Notes: generated from the sequence alone by a model not told the origin. Counted from the first letter of the stretch, positions 43,948-52,020 are shown. The stretch: DNA of 64,000 nt from Streptomyces smyrnaeus (GCF_017676345.1 NZ_JAFFZM010000009.1:1-64000); one strand, 5' to 3'. Translations and numbers: made by a program.

Positions 43948-44627
43948 CAGGCCGCCTTCGCCTTCGTCGCGTAGACGTCCACGTACTCCTGACCGGACAG
44001 GCGCATCACATCGCTCATGACCTCGTCGGTCACCGCGCGGAGCACATAGCGGTCGCGGTCCATGCCCTCGTACCGCGAGAAGTCCAGCGGCTCGCCGAAG
44101 CGCACCGTGATCCGCCGGCCGCCACCGATCCTGGGAAGCCCCTTGCCGCCCGGCTGCACCTCGTCCGTGCCGATCATCGCGAACGGCACCACCGGGGCGC
44201 CCGTCATCAGGGCGAGCCGGGCGATGCCGGTACGGCCGCGGTAGAGCCGGCCGTCGGGGGAGCGGGTGCCCTCGGGGTAGATGGCGAAGAGGTTGCCCTC
44301 CTCCAGCACCCGGCGGCCGGTCATCAGCGCGGCCACGCCACCGCGTCCGCCGTCCCGGTCGACGGGGATCATGCCGACACCGGTGAAGAACCACGCCATC
44401 AGCCGGCCCTTGAGGCTCTTGCCGGTGACGTACTCGTCCTTGCCGATGAAGAAGACCTGCCGGGTGGTGACCAGCGGCAGCACCATCGAGTCGATGAAGG
44501 TGAGGTGATTACCCGCAAGGATCACCGGACCCGAGCCAGGGATACGTTCGGCCCCTTCGACCTGCGGCCGGAACAGCACGCGAAGAAGCGGGCCGAGCAC
44601 TGCCTTGATCAGCCGGAAACGGGACAA
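43947..44627 (-). CDS. plsC: 1-acyl-sn-glycerol-3-phosphate acyltransferase
   Basis: 226 residues from TTG 44627, five bases after GGAGGG. The acyltransferase HX4D motif is AGNHLTFIDSMVLPL and the phosphate-binding motif is AIYPEGTRSPDGRLYRG. An N-terminal hydrophobic segment suggests peripheral membrane association. It acylates lysophosphatidic acid in phospholipid synthesis; Streptomyces carry several paralogues and this one's acyl or acceptor preference is unknown. It is divergent from the phosphodiesterase gene, also a phospholipid-related function. Confidence 0.88.
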   Translation of the reverse strand: MSRFRLIKAVLGPLLRVLFRPQVEGAERIPGSGPVILAGNHLTFIDSMVLPLVTTRQVFFIGKDEYVTGKSLKGRLMAWFFTGVGMIPVDRDGGRGGVAALMTGRRVLEEGNLFAIYPEGTRSPDGRLYRGRTGIARLALMTGAPVVPFAMIGTDEVQPGGKGLPRIGGGRRITVRFGEPLDFSRYEGMDRDRYVLRAVTDEVMSDVMRLSGQEYVDVYATKAKAA

Positions 44628-44915
44628 CGGACCCTCCGCCCAAGTCGAATATGGCCGTGCGCCCGGTCGATGCGCACGGACGCGCAGATGAGGACGATAC
44701 TCGCAGCTACGGGTACCCGGTACACCGGGTCGCTTGCACCGTTACGGGGAATTGACGCGGTTTACCTCCGTATTGCTCCGTTCCCCGTCGTCGACTCCCC
44801 CGTGTTTCCGCCGTGTTCGCACGCACGTCTCCCCGGCGCCGCCCGGCCGGTCCTACGATCAGCCCGACGTGTGGCAGGGGCCGGACTTCGGCGCCACCGA
44901 AGAAGGGGAGAGCGC
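44628..44915. promoter_or_regulatory. Divergent plsC/phosphodiesterase promoter region
   Basis: A 288-base intergenic region. TTGACG occurs at 44752-44757 but lacks a properly spaced -10. GTTTACC at 44760-44766 resembles one unit of a Pho box, though no adjoining repeat unit fits, so PhoP control is only a weak possibility. No gene is evident. Confidence 0.3.
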
Positions 44916-46088
44916 ATGGGACAGGAGCAGCAGCCGGGCCGCAGAACCGTGCTCGGGGCGGCGGCGGTGCTGGGCGCGGCGGGCACGGGTGCGGTCGCGC
45001 TCGGCGGGGGCACCGCGCAGGCCGCGGAGCGCTCGTCGGTCCGCACCGACGGGCGCGGGAGGGGCCACCGGGGTCTGCCCACGCCGGCCGTCGTCGCGCA
45101 CCGCGGGGCCAGCGGCTACCGCCCCGAGCACACCCTGGGCTCCTACCAGCTCGCCCTCGACATGGGCGCCGACATCATCGAGCAGGACCTCGTCCCCACC
45201 AAGGACGGCCACCTGGTGTGCCGGCACGAGAACGACATCACCGCCACCACCGACGTGGCCGACCACCCCGAGTTCGCCTCCCGCAGGACCACCAAGACGG
45301 TGGACGGCAAGAAGCTCACCGGCTGGTTCACCGAGGACTTCACCCTCAAGGAGCTCAAGACGCTGCGCGCCAAGGAGCGCATCCCCCAGCAGCGTCAGCA
45401 CAACACCCTCTACAACGGCCGCTGGGAGGTGCCCAGCTTCGCCGAGGTCCTGGAGTGGGCCGAGAAGCAGGGCAGGCGGCGAGGCCGTCCGGTATGGCTC
45501 CACATCGAGACGAAACACCCCACCTACTTCCGCAAGCTGGGCCTCGCGCTGGAGAAGCCGCTGGCCAAGCTGCTGCGCCGGTACGGCCGGCACAAGGCGC
45601 ACGCGCCCAATTTCCTGCAGTCCTTCGAGCCCAGCAGCATTCAGCAGCTGAGCAGGCTGGTGGACTGCCCCCTCGTCGTCCTGCTGTCCGGCCCCACCTC
45701 GCGGCCCTGGGACTTCGTGGAAGCGGGCGATCCGCGCACCGTCGCCGACCTGGTCGAGCCCGAGGGGCTGAAGTGGATCTCAGGCTTCGCGCAGGGCATC
45801 GGGCCCACCCTCGACCTGATCATCCCCCGGAAGCCGGACGGCTCCCTCGGTGAGGAGACGACCCTGGTGCGGGACGCGCACGCGCGGAAGCTGGTGCTGC
45901 ACCCGTACACCATGCGCAACGAGAACACCTTCCTGCCCGCGGACTTCCGCGTGGGCGACGACCCGAACGCGTACGGCGACGCGTTCGGCGCCTTCAAGCG
46001 CTACTTCGCCACGGGCATCGACGGTCTGTTCTCGGACAACTGCGACACGGCGCTGCTGGCAGCGGCGGACTTCCGCGGCGACCGCTGA
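44916..46088 (+). CDS. Tat-exported glycerophosphodiester phosphodiesterase
   Basis: 390 residues from ATG 44916 after GGGGAG. A twin-arginine signal (R9-R10 in GRRTVLGAAAVLGAAG) implies folded export. The GDPD active site starts with VVAHRGASGYRPEHTLGSY (His-Arg and Glu) and DIIEQDLVPTKDGHLV, with HENDI supplying the second histidine; a long insert lies before WLHIETKHP. It cleaves glycerophosphodiesters such as deacylated phospholipids to glycerol-3-phosphate, for carbon and phosphate scavenging. Similar to GlpQ in length. Confidence 0.9.
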   Translation: MGQEQQPGRRTVLGAAAVLGAAGTGAVALGGGTAQAAERSSVRTDGRGRGHRGLPTPAVVAHRGASGYRPEHTLGSYQLALDMGADIIEQDLVPTKDGHLVCRHENDITATTDVADHPEFASRRTTKTVDGKKLTGWFTEDFTLKELKTLRAKERIPQQRQHNTLYNGRWEVPSFAEVLEWAEKQGRRRGRPVWLHIETKHPTYFRKLGLALEKPLAKLLRRYGRHKAHAPNFLQSFEPSSIQQLSRLVDCPLVVLLSGPTSRPWDFVEAGDPRTVADLVEPEGLKWISGFAQGIGPTLDLIIPRKPDGSLGEETTLVRDAHARKLVLHPYTMRNENTFLPADFRVGDDPNAYGDAFGAFKRYFATGIDGLFSDNCDTALLAAADFRGDR

Positions 46089-46166
46089 CCGACAACTGCC
46101 GCCCCCGCACGAGTGACGCGCCGCCCGTACCGCAACCGCGGGCGGGCGGCGCGCGTGCAGTGGCGT

Positions 46167-46835
46167 ATGGACGAACCCTCCCTGACGGATCCGGGCCTGC
46201 GGGCGCTGCTGTACGCCGAGTGCGCCGCCGAGGCCGCCGCCGGCTGCGGGGTGGACGCCGAGGATCTGCGGCAGGGCGTCTGGCTGCGCTGGCTGGAGCG
46301 GCTGGGGGAGGGCGGCGGACCGCCCGCCGAGCCCGCCGCCTGGCTGGGCGCCGCCGTACGCGCCGAGGCCCGCGCGGCGGGCGGCAGCCGGCGCGAGGTG
46401 CCGCTGGCCACGGAGCCCGCGCCCCGCGTACCCCGGCAGCGGCGGGTCACCGCGACCGACGGCACCGGGGACCCGGCCAGCGACACCGAGGCGCCGCTGC
46501 TGGCCGCCGAGCGGCGCCGCGAACTGGCCGCGGCCGTCTCCCTGCTGCCGGGGCGCTGCCCCGCCCTGCTGCGGGCCCTGCTGTCCCGAGAAGAGCCCAC
46601 ATACCCGCAAATCGCCCGTGAGTTGGGAATGTCACAGGGTGCGCTGGGCCCGCTGCGTTCCCGCTGTCTGGAATGCCTGCGCAGAATGCTCGCGGCAAAG
46701 GTTCCACCACCCGGCCTCAGGGGAAGGGTGCGAGAGGCAACCGGCGTCACCAGGGCAGACTGCACGGACACGGCACCCTCACTCTCCCGTGCCCGTGCGC
46801 ACACAATTTGGGGAGGCATGCGCACATGGGCATGA
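46167..46835 (+). CDS. Small sigma-70 family (ECF-like) sigma factor
   Basis: 222 residues from ATG 46167; a GTG at 46113 is possible but neither has a ribosome site. The N-terminal part (LRALLYAECAAEAAAGC, then EDLRQGVWLRWLERL) resembles sigma region 2. The C-terminal part has a region 4 helix-turn-helix (YPQIARELGMSQGALGPLRS, then RCLECLRRMLA). The linker is Pro/Arg-rich. It may direct RNA polymerase to specific promoters, but region 2 is weakly conserved, so it may be a sigma-like DNA-binding protein. No anti-sigma gene is adjacent. Its end overlaps the GNAT start by ten bases. Confidence 0.72.
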   Translation: MDEPSLTDPGLRALLYAECAAEAAAGCGVDAEDLRQGVWLRWLERLGEGGGPPAEPAAWLGAAVRAEARAAGGSRREVPLATEPAPRVPRQRRVTATDGTGDPASDTEAPLLAAERRRELAAAVSLLPGRCPALLRALLSREEPTYPQIARELGMSQGALGPLRSRCLECLRRMLAAKVPPPGLRGRVREATGVTRADCTDTAPSLSRARAHTIWGGMRTWA

Positions 46836-47320
46836 GCGTGACCATCTCTGCGGCGGACGAGCGCGACGCCGAACAGATACTGAAGCTGCAGTACCTCTGC
46901 TTCCAGAGCGAGGCGGAGCTGTACGGCGACTACCGCATCGAGCCGCTCGTCCAGACGCTGGACGAGCTGCGGACCGAACTGGCCGAGGGCTGCGTGGTCG
47001 TGGCCCGGCTGGGTGAGGAGGTCGTCGGCACCGTGCGCGGCATGGTCGACGCCGAGGGCACCGCGCGGATCGGCCGGTTGTGTGTGCACCCCCGCCTCCA
47101 GCGGCACGGGCTGGGCGGCCGGCTGCTCGCCGCCGTCGAGTCGCGTCTCGCCGACCGGTTCGCGCCCAAGCGCTACCACCTGGTGACCGGCAGCCGCAGC
47201 GAGGGCAACCTGCGGCTCTACCGGCGGCTGGGCTACACCCCCGTGGGCACCGAGCGCGACCGCCGGGTGACCCTGGTCGCGCTGGCCAAGGACGCCACGG
47301 AGTACGCGACCAGCGCCTAG
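46826..47320 (+). CDS. GNAT family N-acetyltransferase
   Basis: 164 residues from ATG 46826, nine bases after GGGGAGG. The acetyl-CoA P-loop is RLCVHPRLQRHGLGGRLLAA and the C-terminal LYRRLGYTPVGTERD beta-bulge is typical of GNAT. It acetylates an unknown amine substrate in the cytoplasm. It overlaps the sigma-like gene, which suggests coupled expression, though a functional link is not evident. Confidence 0.88.
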   Translation: MGMSVTISAADERDAEQILKLQYLCFQSEAELYGDYRIEPLVQTLDELRTELAEGCVVVARLGEEVVGTVRGMVDAEGTARIGRLCVHPRLQRHGLGGRLLAAVESRLADRFAPKRYHLVTGSRSEGNLRLYRRLGYTPVGTERDRRVTLVALAKDATEYATSA

Positions 47321-47346
47321 CGTTCCGCGGGTGGCCGAGCGCCGGC

Positions 47347-47790
47347 TTACGCCGCCGCGCCCCGGCCGTGGGGCCTTCGCAGCCACCACAGGCCGGTCAG
47401 GGGCAGGGCGACCGGGATGAAGAGGTAGCCCATCCCGTAGTCCGACCAGACGGTGGCGTCCGGGAAGGCGGAGGGCTCCACCAAGGTCCAGGTGCCCACC
47501 GCGAGGACACCGAACAGCTCCAGCGCGCAGCAGGTGAGGGCGGCCTTCCGGGCGCCCTCACCGCCTCGGACGAGCGAGAGCGTGATGAACGCGTACACCA
47601 CCGCGGCGATCGCCGAGAGGATGTAGGCCAGCGGCGCCTCGTGGAAGCGGGTGGACAGCTGGACGATGGAACGCGACGCCGCGCCCACCGTGAAGATCCC
47701 GTACAGCGTCACCAGGAGCTTGCCGGGGCCGGTGTTGATGCCCGCGCGCCGGGGCGCGGGGACGGTTTCCGAGTGCGTGGGCTCAGCCAC
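47347..47790 (-). CDS. Four-helix membrane protein
   Basis: 147 residues from GTG 47790, preceded by GGAGG. Four hydrophobic helices are predicted (LLVTLYGIFTVGAASRSIVQ, AYILSAIAAVVYAFITLSLV, ALTCCALELFGVLAVGTWTL, YLFIPVALPLTGLWWL). Family not recognised by name; similar small integral proteins are widespread in Streptomyces. It starts inside the end of the upstream gene (8-base overlap), so the two form an operon and may form a complex. Confidence 0.75.
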   Translation of the reverse strand: MAEPTHSETVPAPRRAGINTGPGKLLVTLYGIFTVGAASRSIVQLSTRFHEAPLAYILSAIAAVVYAFITLSLVRGGEGARKAALTCCALELFGVLAVGTWTLVEPSAFPDATVWSDYGMGYLFIPVALPLTGLWWLRRPHGRGAAA

Positions 47791-48154
47791 CCGTGCCGCC
47801 TCCCCAGATGTCGTGGAGCCGCACCTGGAGCACGGCCAGCACCACGGCGCCGGCGACCACCGTCAGTGAGCCCCACTTGGTGCGTTCCGTCAGTGAGATC
47901 AGTCCCACCACCGGCAGGCAGGCGACGACGCCGACCAGGTAGGAGAAGAAGATCAGTGAGCCCTCGGCCGCGGTCTGGCCTCGGGCCGCCTGCACGATGC
48001 CGACCACCAGCTGCGCCAGCGCCAGCACGGTCACCACGGCCATGCCGATGAAGTGCCAGTCCTTGGTGGGCTGGTCGCGGTAGGCCGCCCAGCCGCACCA
48101 CGCGGCCAGCACGAGCGCGGCCACGGCGAGCGTGACGGTGAGCGGGGTGAGCAT
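47783..48154 (-). CDS. Small integral membrane protein
   Basis: 123 residues from ATG 48154. Four helices: TPLTVTLAVAALVLAAWCGW, WHFIGMAVVTVLALAQLVVG, LIFFSYLVGVVACLPVVGLI and WGSLTVVAGAVVLAVLQVRL. Function unknown. No Shine-Dalgarno is present, and TAGACT lies seven bases upstream, so a leaderless transcript is likely. First gene of a two-gene operon with the four-helix protein. Confidence 0.75.
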   Translation of the reverse strand: MLTPLTVTLAVAALVLAAWCGWAAYRDQPTKDWHFIGMAVVTVLALAQLVVGIVQAARGQTAAEGSLIFFSYLVGVVACLPVVGLISLTERTKWGSLTVVAGAVVLAVLQVRLHDIWGGGTGG

Positions 48155-48161
48155 GTGAAGG

Positions 48162-48167
48162 AGTCTA
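48162..48167 (-). promoter_or_regulatory. -10 box for leaderless membrane-protein operon
   Basis: TAGACT on the minus strand ends seven bases before ATG 48154; the intervening bases are pyrimidine-rich and cannot be a ribosome site. Confidence 0.4.
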
Positions 48168-48211
48168 AAAGGGCGCCCGGGCCCGCCGACGCGCGCCCCC
48201 GGGCGCCCACG

Positions 48212-48217
48212 TACGCT
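48212..48217 (+). promoter_or_regulatory. -10 box for leaderless HAD gene
   Basis: TACGCT ends seven bases before ATG 48225. Confidence 0.4.
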
Positions 48218-48224
48218 GCCCGGC

Positions 48225-48878
48225 ATGAAGTTCGAAGCCCCCGTGACCTTGCTGTTCGACAACGACGGCACCCTGCTGTCCTCCATGGACTCTGTGCTGA
48301 GCTGCTGGACGAGGTGGGCGCGGGAGTACGGGATCAGCGCCGAGGACTTCGCCGCCGTCGAGCTGCACGGCCGGCCGGCCGCCGACATCGTCGGCGACCT
48401 GCTGCCCGCCGAGCTGATACCCGAGGCGCTGGCCCGGATCGAGCGGTTGGAGGTCGAGGACGTGCCGCGGGGCGGTGTCGTCCCGCTGCCCGGTACCGCC
48501 GAACTGCTGGCCTCGCTCCCGGAGGGGAGCTGGGCCGTGGTGACCTCGGCCACCCGCGAGCTGGCCGAGGCCCGACTGCGTGCCGTGGGTATCGAGGCGC
48601 CGCTGGTCATCGCCGCCGACGACATCACCCGCGGCAAGCCCGATCCGGAGCCGTATCTGCTGGCGGCCGAGAAGCTGGGCGCCGACCCGGCACGGTGTGT
48701 GGTCTTCGAGGACGCCCCCGCTGGGCTGGAGGCGGGCCGCAGCGCCGGTATGCGCACCGTGGGCTTGGCCACAACCCATCGGCGAGAGCAGCTGCGCGCC
48801 GATGTGGTGGTGGAGCATCTGGGGTCGGTGACGGCCCAGGCCGGCGCCTCGGGTGTGACGGTCGTCGCAGCGGACTGA
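48225..48878 (+). CDS. HAD-IA family phosphatase
   Basis: 217 residues. HAD motif I is TLLFDNDGTLLSSMDSV (nucleophile and acid in DNDGT), motif II VVTSATRELAEARL, and motifs III-IV ITRGKPDPEPYLLAAEKLG and VVFEDAPAGLEAGRSAG. The cap is a helical C1 type. It resembles glycerol-3-phosphate or 2-deoxyglucose-6-phosphate phosphatases; exact substrate unknown. Leaderless promoter inferred. It is followed by the metN leader region. Confidence 0.9.
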   Translation: MKFEAPVTLLFDNDGTLLSSMDSVLSCWTRWAREYGISAEDFAAVELHGRPAADIVGDLLPAELIPEALARIERLEVEDVPRGGVVPLPGTAELLASLPEGSWAVVTSATRELAEARLRAVGIEAPLVIAADDITRGKPDPEPYLLAAEKLGADPARCVVFEDAPAGLEAGRSAGMRTVGLATTHRREQLRADVVVEHLGSVTAQAGASGVTVVAAD

Positions 48879-48911
48879 GCGGACCGTGGCGCACCGCGCT
48901 GCTGTCCATTT

Positions 48912-48934
48912 CCCTGTCCGGAATGCGGACAGGG
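48912..48934 (+). promoter_or_regulatory. 23-base palindrome upstream of metN leader
   Basis: CCCTGTCCG (48912-48920) and CGGACAGGG (48926-48934) are perfect inverted arms around GAATG. It lies about 27 bases upstream of the TTTACT -10 of the leader peptide and 34 bases after the HAD stop. It is either an operator for the met operon or the terminator of the HAD gene; there is no T-run. Confidence 0.5.
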
Positions 48935-48973
48935 TTCTCGGTACCGCCCGCCTCATCTGATTTACTGAGCCCC

Positions 48974-49090
48974 ATGAACACGACGAGCTGCCGCACGCTT
49001 GCGACCGAGGCGACCTGGACGCCCGGTGCTCGTTGTATGCCTGTGCGCGCCTGGCCGTCGCGGACCGCGCGGCGAATGTGTGCCCGCTGA
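48974..49090 (+). CDS. Candidate Met/Cys leader peptide upstream of metN
   Basis: 38-residue open frame from ATG 48974. TTTACT (48961-48966) ends seven bases upstream, so translation would be leaderless. The peptide carries Cys6, adjacent Cys21-Met22 and, next to its end, Met35-Cys36 (RRMCAR then stop). Several codons (CTT, GGT, GCT, CGT, TGT, CGA) are unlike the neighbours' GC3-rich usage. Two hairpins follow before metN: GACTCGC/GCGAGTC at 49117-49138 and the G/C-run element at 49199-49228. A ribosome-stalling attenuator sensing sulphur amino acids is an inference; coding is unproven. Confidence 0.4.
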   Translation: MNTTSCRTLATEATWTPGARCMPVRAWPSRTARRMCAR

Positions 49091-49370
49091 GGGCCCCCGC
49101 CTGAGCTGACCGAGGCGACTCGCGCCCCGAAGCGAGTCACGAGCCCGCGCACCGAGCACCGCGAACAGAGCCCCTCCGCCGCTGGAGCCCTCCGGCGCGG
49201 CCCCCAGCCTTCGGCCGGGGGGATGCCCAGGGCCCCGGGGGAGAACCCACCCACGCGTGAGCGAACACCGCAGCCGTGGTTCGACTCTGCCCGCACCGCC
49301 GCGGACCGCGCCGCGCGCCTGCCTCGACGGCACCGTAAGCGCTCATCCCACCGACACCACGGATGTTTCT
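49091..49370 (+). promoter_or_regulatory. metN leader after the candidate uORF
   Basis: 280 bases with no other gene. It holds the hairpin GACTCGC-GCCCCGAA-GCGAGTC (49117-49138) and dispersed palindrome copy 3 (49199-49228). No SAM riboswitch core was recognised. The metN frame is open from 49257, but the extension shows no homology. Confidence 0.4.
49199..49228 (+). repeat. Dispersed palindromic element, copy 3
   Basis: CCCCCAGCCTTCGGCCGGGGGG followed by ATGCCC; the same architecture as the elements at 11426 and 13572. Here it lies in the metN leader and could act as a terminator hairpin. Confidence 0.5.
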
Positions 49371-50453
49371 GTGATCACGACAAAGGACCTCACAAAGGTC
49401 TACCGCACACGGGACCGCGAGGTCACCGCACTGGACGGCGTCGACCTCCACGTCCATGAAGGCGAGGTCTTCGGCGTCGTCGGCCAGAGCGGCGCCGGGA
49501 AGTCCTCGCTCATCCGCTGCGTCAACCTCCTGGAACGCCCCACCTCCGGCACCGTCACCGTCGACGGCCAGGAGCTCACCGCCCTCGCCGGCAACGGCAA
49601 GCGGGCGGGCAAGGAGCTGCGGGCGGCACGCGGCCGGATCGGCATGGTCTTCCAGCACTTCAACCTGCTGTCCTCGCGCTCCGTGCTCGGCAACGTCGAA
49701 CTGCCGCTGGAGATCCTCGGCCACTCCGGGCAGGAGCGCACCCGCAAGGCGCATGAACTGCTCGACCTGGTCGGCCTCGCCGACAAGGCCAAGGCGTACC
49801 CCGCGCAGCTCTCCGGCGGCCAGAAGCAGCGGGTCGGCATCGCACGCGCCCTCGCGGGCGACCCGAAGGTGCTGCTCTCCGACGAGGCGACCTCCGCGCT
49901 CGACCCGGAGACCACCCGCTCGGTCCTCCAGCTGCTGCGCGACCTCAAGGAGCAGCTCGGGCTGACCGTGCTGCTGATCACGCATGAGATGGACGTGGTC
50001 AAGGCCGTCTGCGACTCCGCCGCGCTGATGAAGAACGGCCGTATCACCGAGTCCGGCACCGTGCCCGAACTGCTGGCAACGCCCGGCTCCGAGCTGGCCC
50101 GTGAGCTCTTCCCGGTCGGCGGGGTGCCCTCGGCGCCCGGCCGTACCGTCGTCGACGTCACCTTCCACGGGGAGACGACGACCGAACCGGTGATCTCCAA
50201 GCTGTCGCGGACCTACAACGTTGACATCTCCATCCTGGGCGCCGCCATGGACACCGTCGCGGGCAAGCAGGTCGGCCGGATGCGGATCGAGCTGCCCGGC
50301 AGCTTCGAGGACAACGTGGTGCCGATCGGCTTCCTGCGCGAGCAGGGCCTGACCGTGGACGTGGCCGCCGTCGCACGGGACGACGCGCCGGACACCGGGA
50401 AGACCGACGCCGCCGACAGCGCCGCCGGTCTCGTCAAGGAGGGGGCCAAGTGA
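49371..50453 (+). CDS. metN: Methionine ABC transporter ATP-binding protein
   Basis: 360 residues from GTG 49371, where homology begins; no Shine-Dalgarno is visible. Walker A is GQSGAGKSS (about 38-46), the ABC signature YPAQLSGGQKQRVGIARAL, Walker B KVLLSDEATSALDPE and the H-loop LLITHEMDVVKAV. A C-terminal NIL domain (about 265-330, VISKLSRTYNVDISILGAAM) is the methionine-sensing module that inhibits transport in MetN. It powers uptake of L- and D-methionine through the downstream permease. Its stop overlaps the next start as GTGA. Confidence 0.93.
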   Translation: MITTKDLTKVYRTRDREVTALDGVDLHVHEGEVFGVVGQSGAGKSSLIRCVNLLERPTSGTVTVDGQELTALAGNGKRAGKELRAARGRIGMVFQHFNLLSSRSVLGNVELPLEILGHSGQERTRKAHELLDLVGLADKAKAYPAQLSGGQKQRVGIARALAGDPKVLLSDEATSALDPETTRSVLQLLRDLKEQLGLTVLLITHEMDVVKAVCDSAALMKNGRITESGTVPELLATPGSELARELFPVGGVPSAPGRTVVDVTFHGETTTEPVISKLSRTYNVDISILGAAMDTVAGKQVGRMRIELPGSFEDNVVPIGFLREQGLTVDVAAVARDDAPDTGKTDAADSAAGLVKEGAK

Positions 50454-51970
50454 CCTGGTCGGAGATACAGCCGCTGTTGACCCAGGGGTTCTGGGACACC
50501 CTCTACATGGTCGGCTGGTCCGCGCTGGTCGCGCTGCTCGGCGGCCTGCCCCTCGGGGTGCTGCTCGTCCTGACCGACAAGGGCGGGATGCTCCACAACG
50601 CCCCCGTCAACAAGGTCGTCGGCGCCGTCGTGAACGTCGGCAGGTCGCTGCCCTTCATCATCCTGCTGATCGCGCTGATCCCCTTCACCCGCCTGGTCGT
50701 CGGCCAGTCCGTCGGCTCGACCGCCGCCATCGTGCCGCTGGCCATCGGCGCCATCCCGTTCTTCGCCCGGCTGGTGGAGACCGCCGTCCGCGAGGTCGAC
50801 CGGGGGCTGGTCGAGGCCGTGCAGGCGATGGGCGGCGGCACCCCCACCGTCGTCTTCAAGGCGCTGCTCCCACAGGCGCTGCCCTCCCTGGTGGCGGGAC
50901 TGACCACGACCGTGATCGTGCTGATCGGCTACTCGGCGATGGCCGGCACCGTCGGTGGCGGCGGTCTCGGCTCGGTGGCCGTGCAGTACGGCTACCAGCG
51001 CTTCGAGACCAGCGTCATGGTCGCCACGGTCGTCGCTCTGATCGTCATCGTCACCGCCGTGCAGCTGATCGGTGACGCCGTCGTACGGCTGCTCACCGCG
51101 GGCCGGGGCGGCGAGGGAGCAGCGGGCAGGTGGCCGGCCCGGCTGGGCCGTGGCCGTACGGTCGGCGTCGCCGCGGCTGTCGTCGTCCCGCTGGCGCTGA
51201 TCGGCTACGGCGTCGGGCAGGGCGGCGAGGACAAGCAGACGCTCACGATCGCCGCCTCGCCCACCCCGCACGCGGAGATCCTGGAGTACGTCGAGAAGAA
51301 CCTCGCCGAGAAGGAGGGGCTCAAGCTCGACATCCGCAAGTTCAACGACTACGTGGTGCCGAACACGGCCACCGAGAGCGGCGAGGTCGACGCCAACTTC
51401 TTCCAGCACAAGCCCTACCTCGACGACTTCAACAAGAAGCAGCACACCCACATCGAGCCGGTCGTCAACGTCGAGCTGGAGCCGCTGGGCCTCTACTCCA
51501 AGAAGGAGAAGAGCCTCAAGGGCATCGGGTCCGGCGACACCGTCGCCGTTCCCAACGACAGCACCAACGAGGGCCGCTCCCTCCATCTGCTGGACGAGCA
51601 CGGCCTGATCGAGCTGAAGCCGGGTGCCGGTCAGGAGGCCACCCTCGGCGACATCGCCGACACCAAGGGCCTGAAGTTCAAGGAGTTGGAGGCCGCGGCG
51701 GTGCCGCGCGCGCTCGACGATGTGGACGCCGCCGTCGTCAACGGCAACTACGCCGTCGACGCCGGCCTCAACCCGGCCAAGGACGCCCTGGTCGCGGAGG
51801 AGGCCAAGGGCAACCCGTACGCCAACTTCCTCGCGGTCAAGGACGGCAACCAGGACGACCCGCGGATCAAGAAGCTGGCCAAGCTCCTCAACTCCGAGCA
51901 GGTGAAGGAGTTCATCCAGGACAAATACCAGGGGGCCATCGAGCCGGTCTTCGGGCCTGTGGGATCGTGA
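50450..51970 (+). CDS. metI: Fused methionine ABC permease and substrate-binding protein (MetI-MetQ)
   Basis: 506 residues from GTG 50450. Residues 1-215 are a complete MetI permease with five helices and the EAA loop EAVQAMGGGTPTVVFKALLP. Residues 216-237 form a Gly/Arg linker and 238-256 a further hydrophobic helix (GVAAAVVVPLALIGYGVG). From about 263 a full NlpA/MetQ binding domain follows: LTIAASPTPHAEILEYV, DANFFQHKPYLDDFNKKQ and VVNGNYAVDAGLNPAKDAL. MetQ is normally a separate lipoprotein; here no lipobox exists and the receptor is tethered to its own permease. GTGA overlap with metN. Terminator downstream. Confidence 0.93.
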   Translation: MTWSEIQPLLTQGFWDTLYMVGWSALVALLGGLPLGVLLVLTDKGGMLHNAPVNKVVGAVVNVGRSLPFIILLIALIPFTRLVVGQSVGSTAAIVPLAIGAIPFFARLVETAVREVDRGLVEAVQAMGGGTPTVVFKALLPQALPSLVAGLTTTVIVLIGYSAMAGTVGGGGLGSVAVQYGYQRFETSVMVATVVALIVIVTAVQLIGDAVVRLLTAGRGGEGAAGRWPARLGRGRTVGVAAAVVVPLALIGYGVGQGGEDKQTLTIAASPTPHAEILEYVEKNLAEKEGLKLDIRKFNDYVVPNTATESGEVDANFFQHKPYLDDFNKKQHTHIEPVVNVELEPLGLYSKKEKSLKGIGSGDTVAVPNDSTNEGRSLHLLDEHGLIELKPGAGQEATLGDIADTKGLKFKELEAAAVPRALDDVDAAVVNGNYAVDAGLNPAKDALVAEEAKGNPYANFLAVKDGNQDDPRIKKLAKLLNSEQVKEFIQDKYQGAIEPVFGPVGS

Positions 51971-52020
51971 AACCCACGGCCTGATCCGGGGAAAGTCCCC
52001 GTGTCGACAAGTCTCTGATC

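Noticed and set aside
44752..44781. Pho box before the phosphodiesterase gene
   Set aside because: Only one 11-base unit (GTTTACCTCCG) fits; neighbouring units do not repeat it.
49260..49300. GTGGTTCGACTCTGC resembling a tRNA T-loop
   Set aside because: Flanking bases cannot form T, anticodon or acceptor stems.
48879..49370. SAM riboswitch before metN
   Set aside because: None of the conserved core sequences of SAM-I or SAM-IV elements was recognised. A covariance-model search would settle it.
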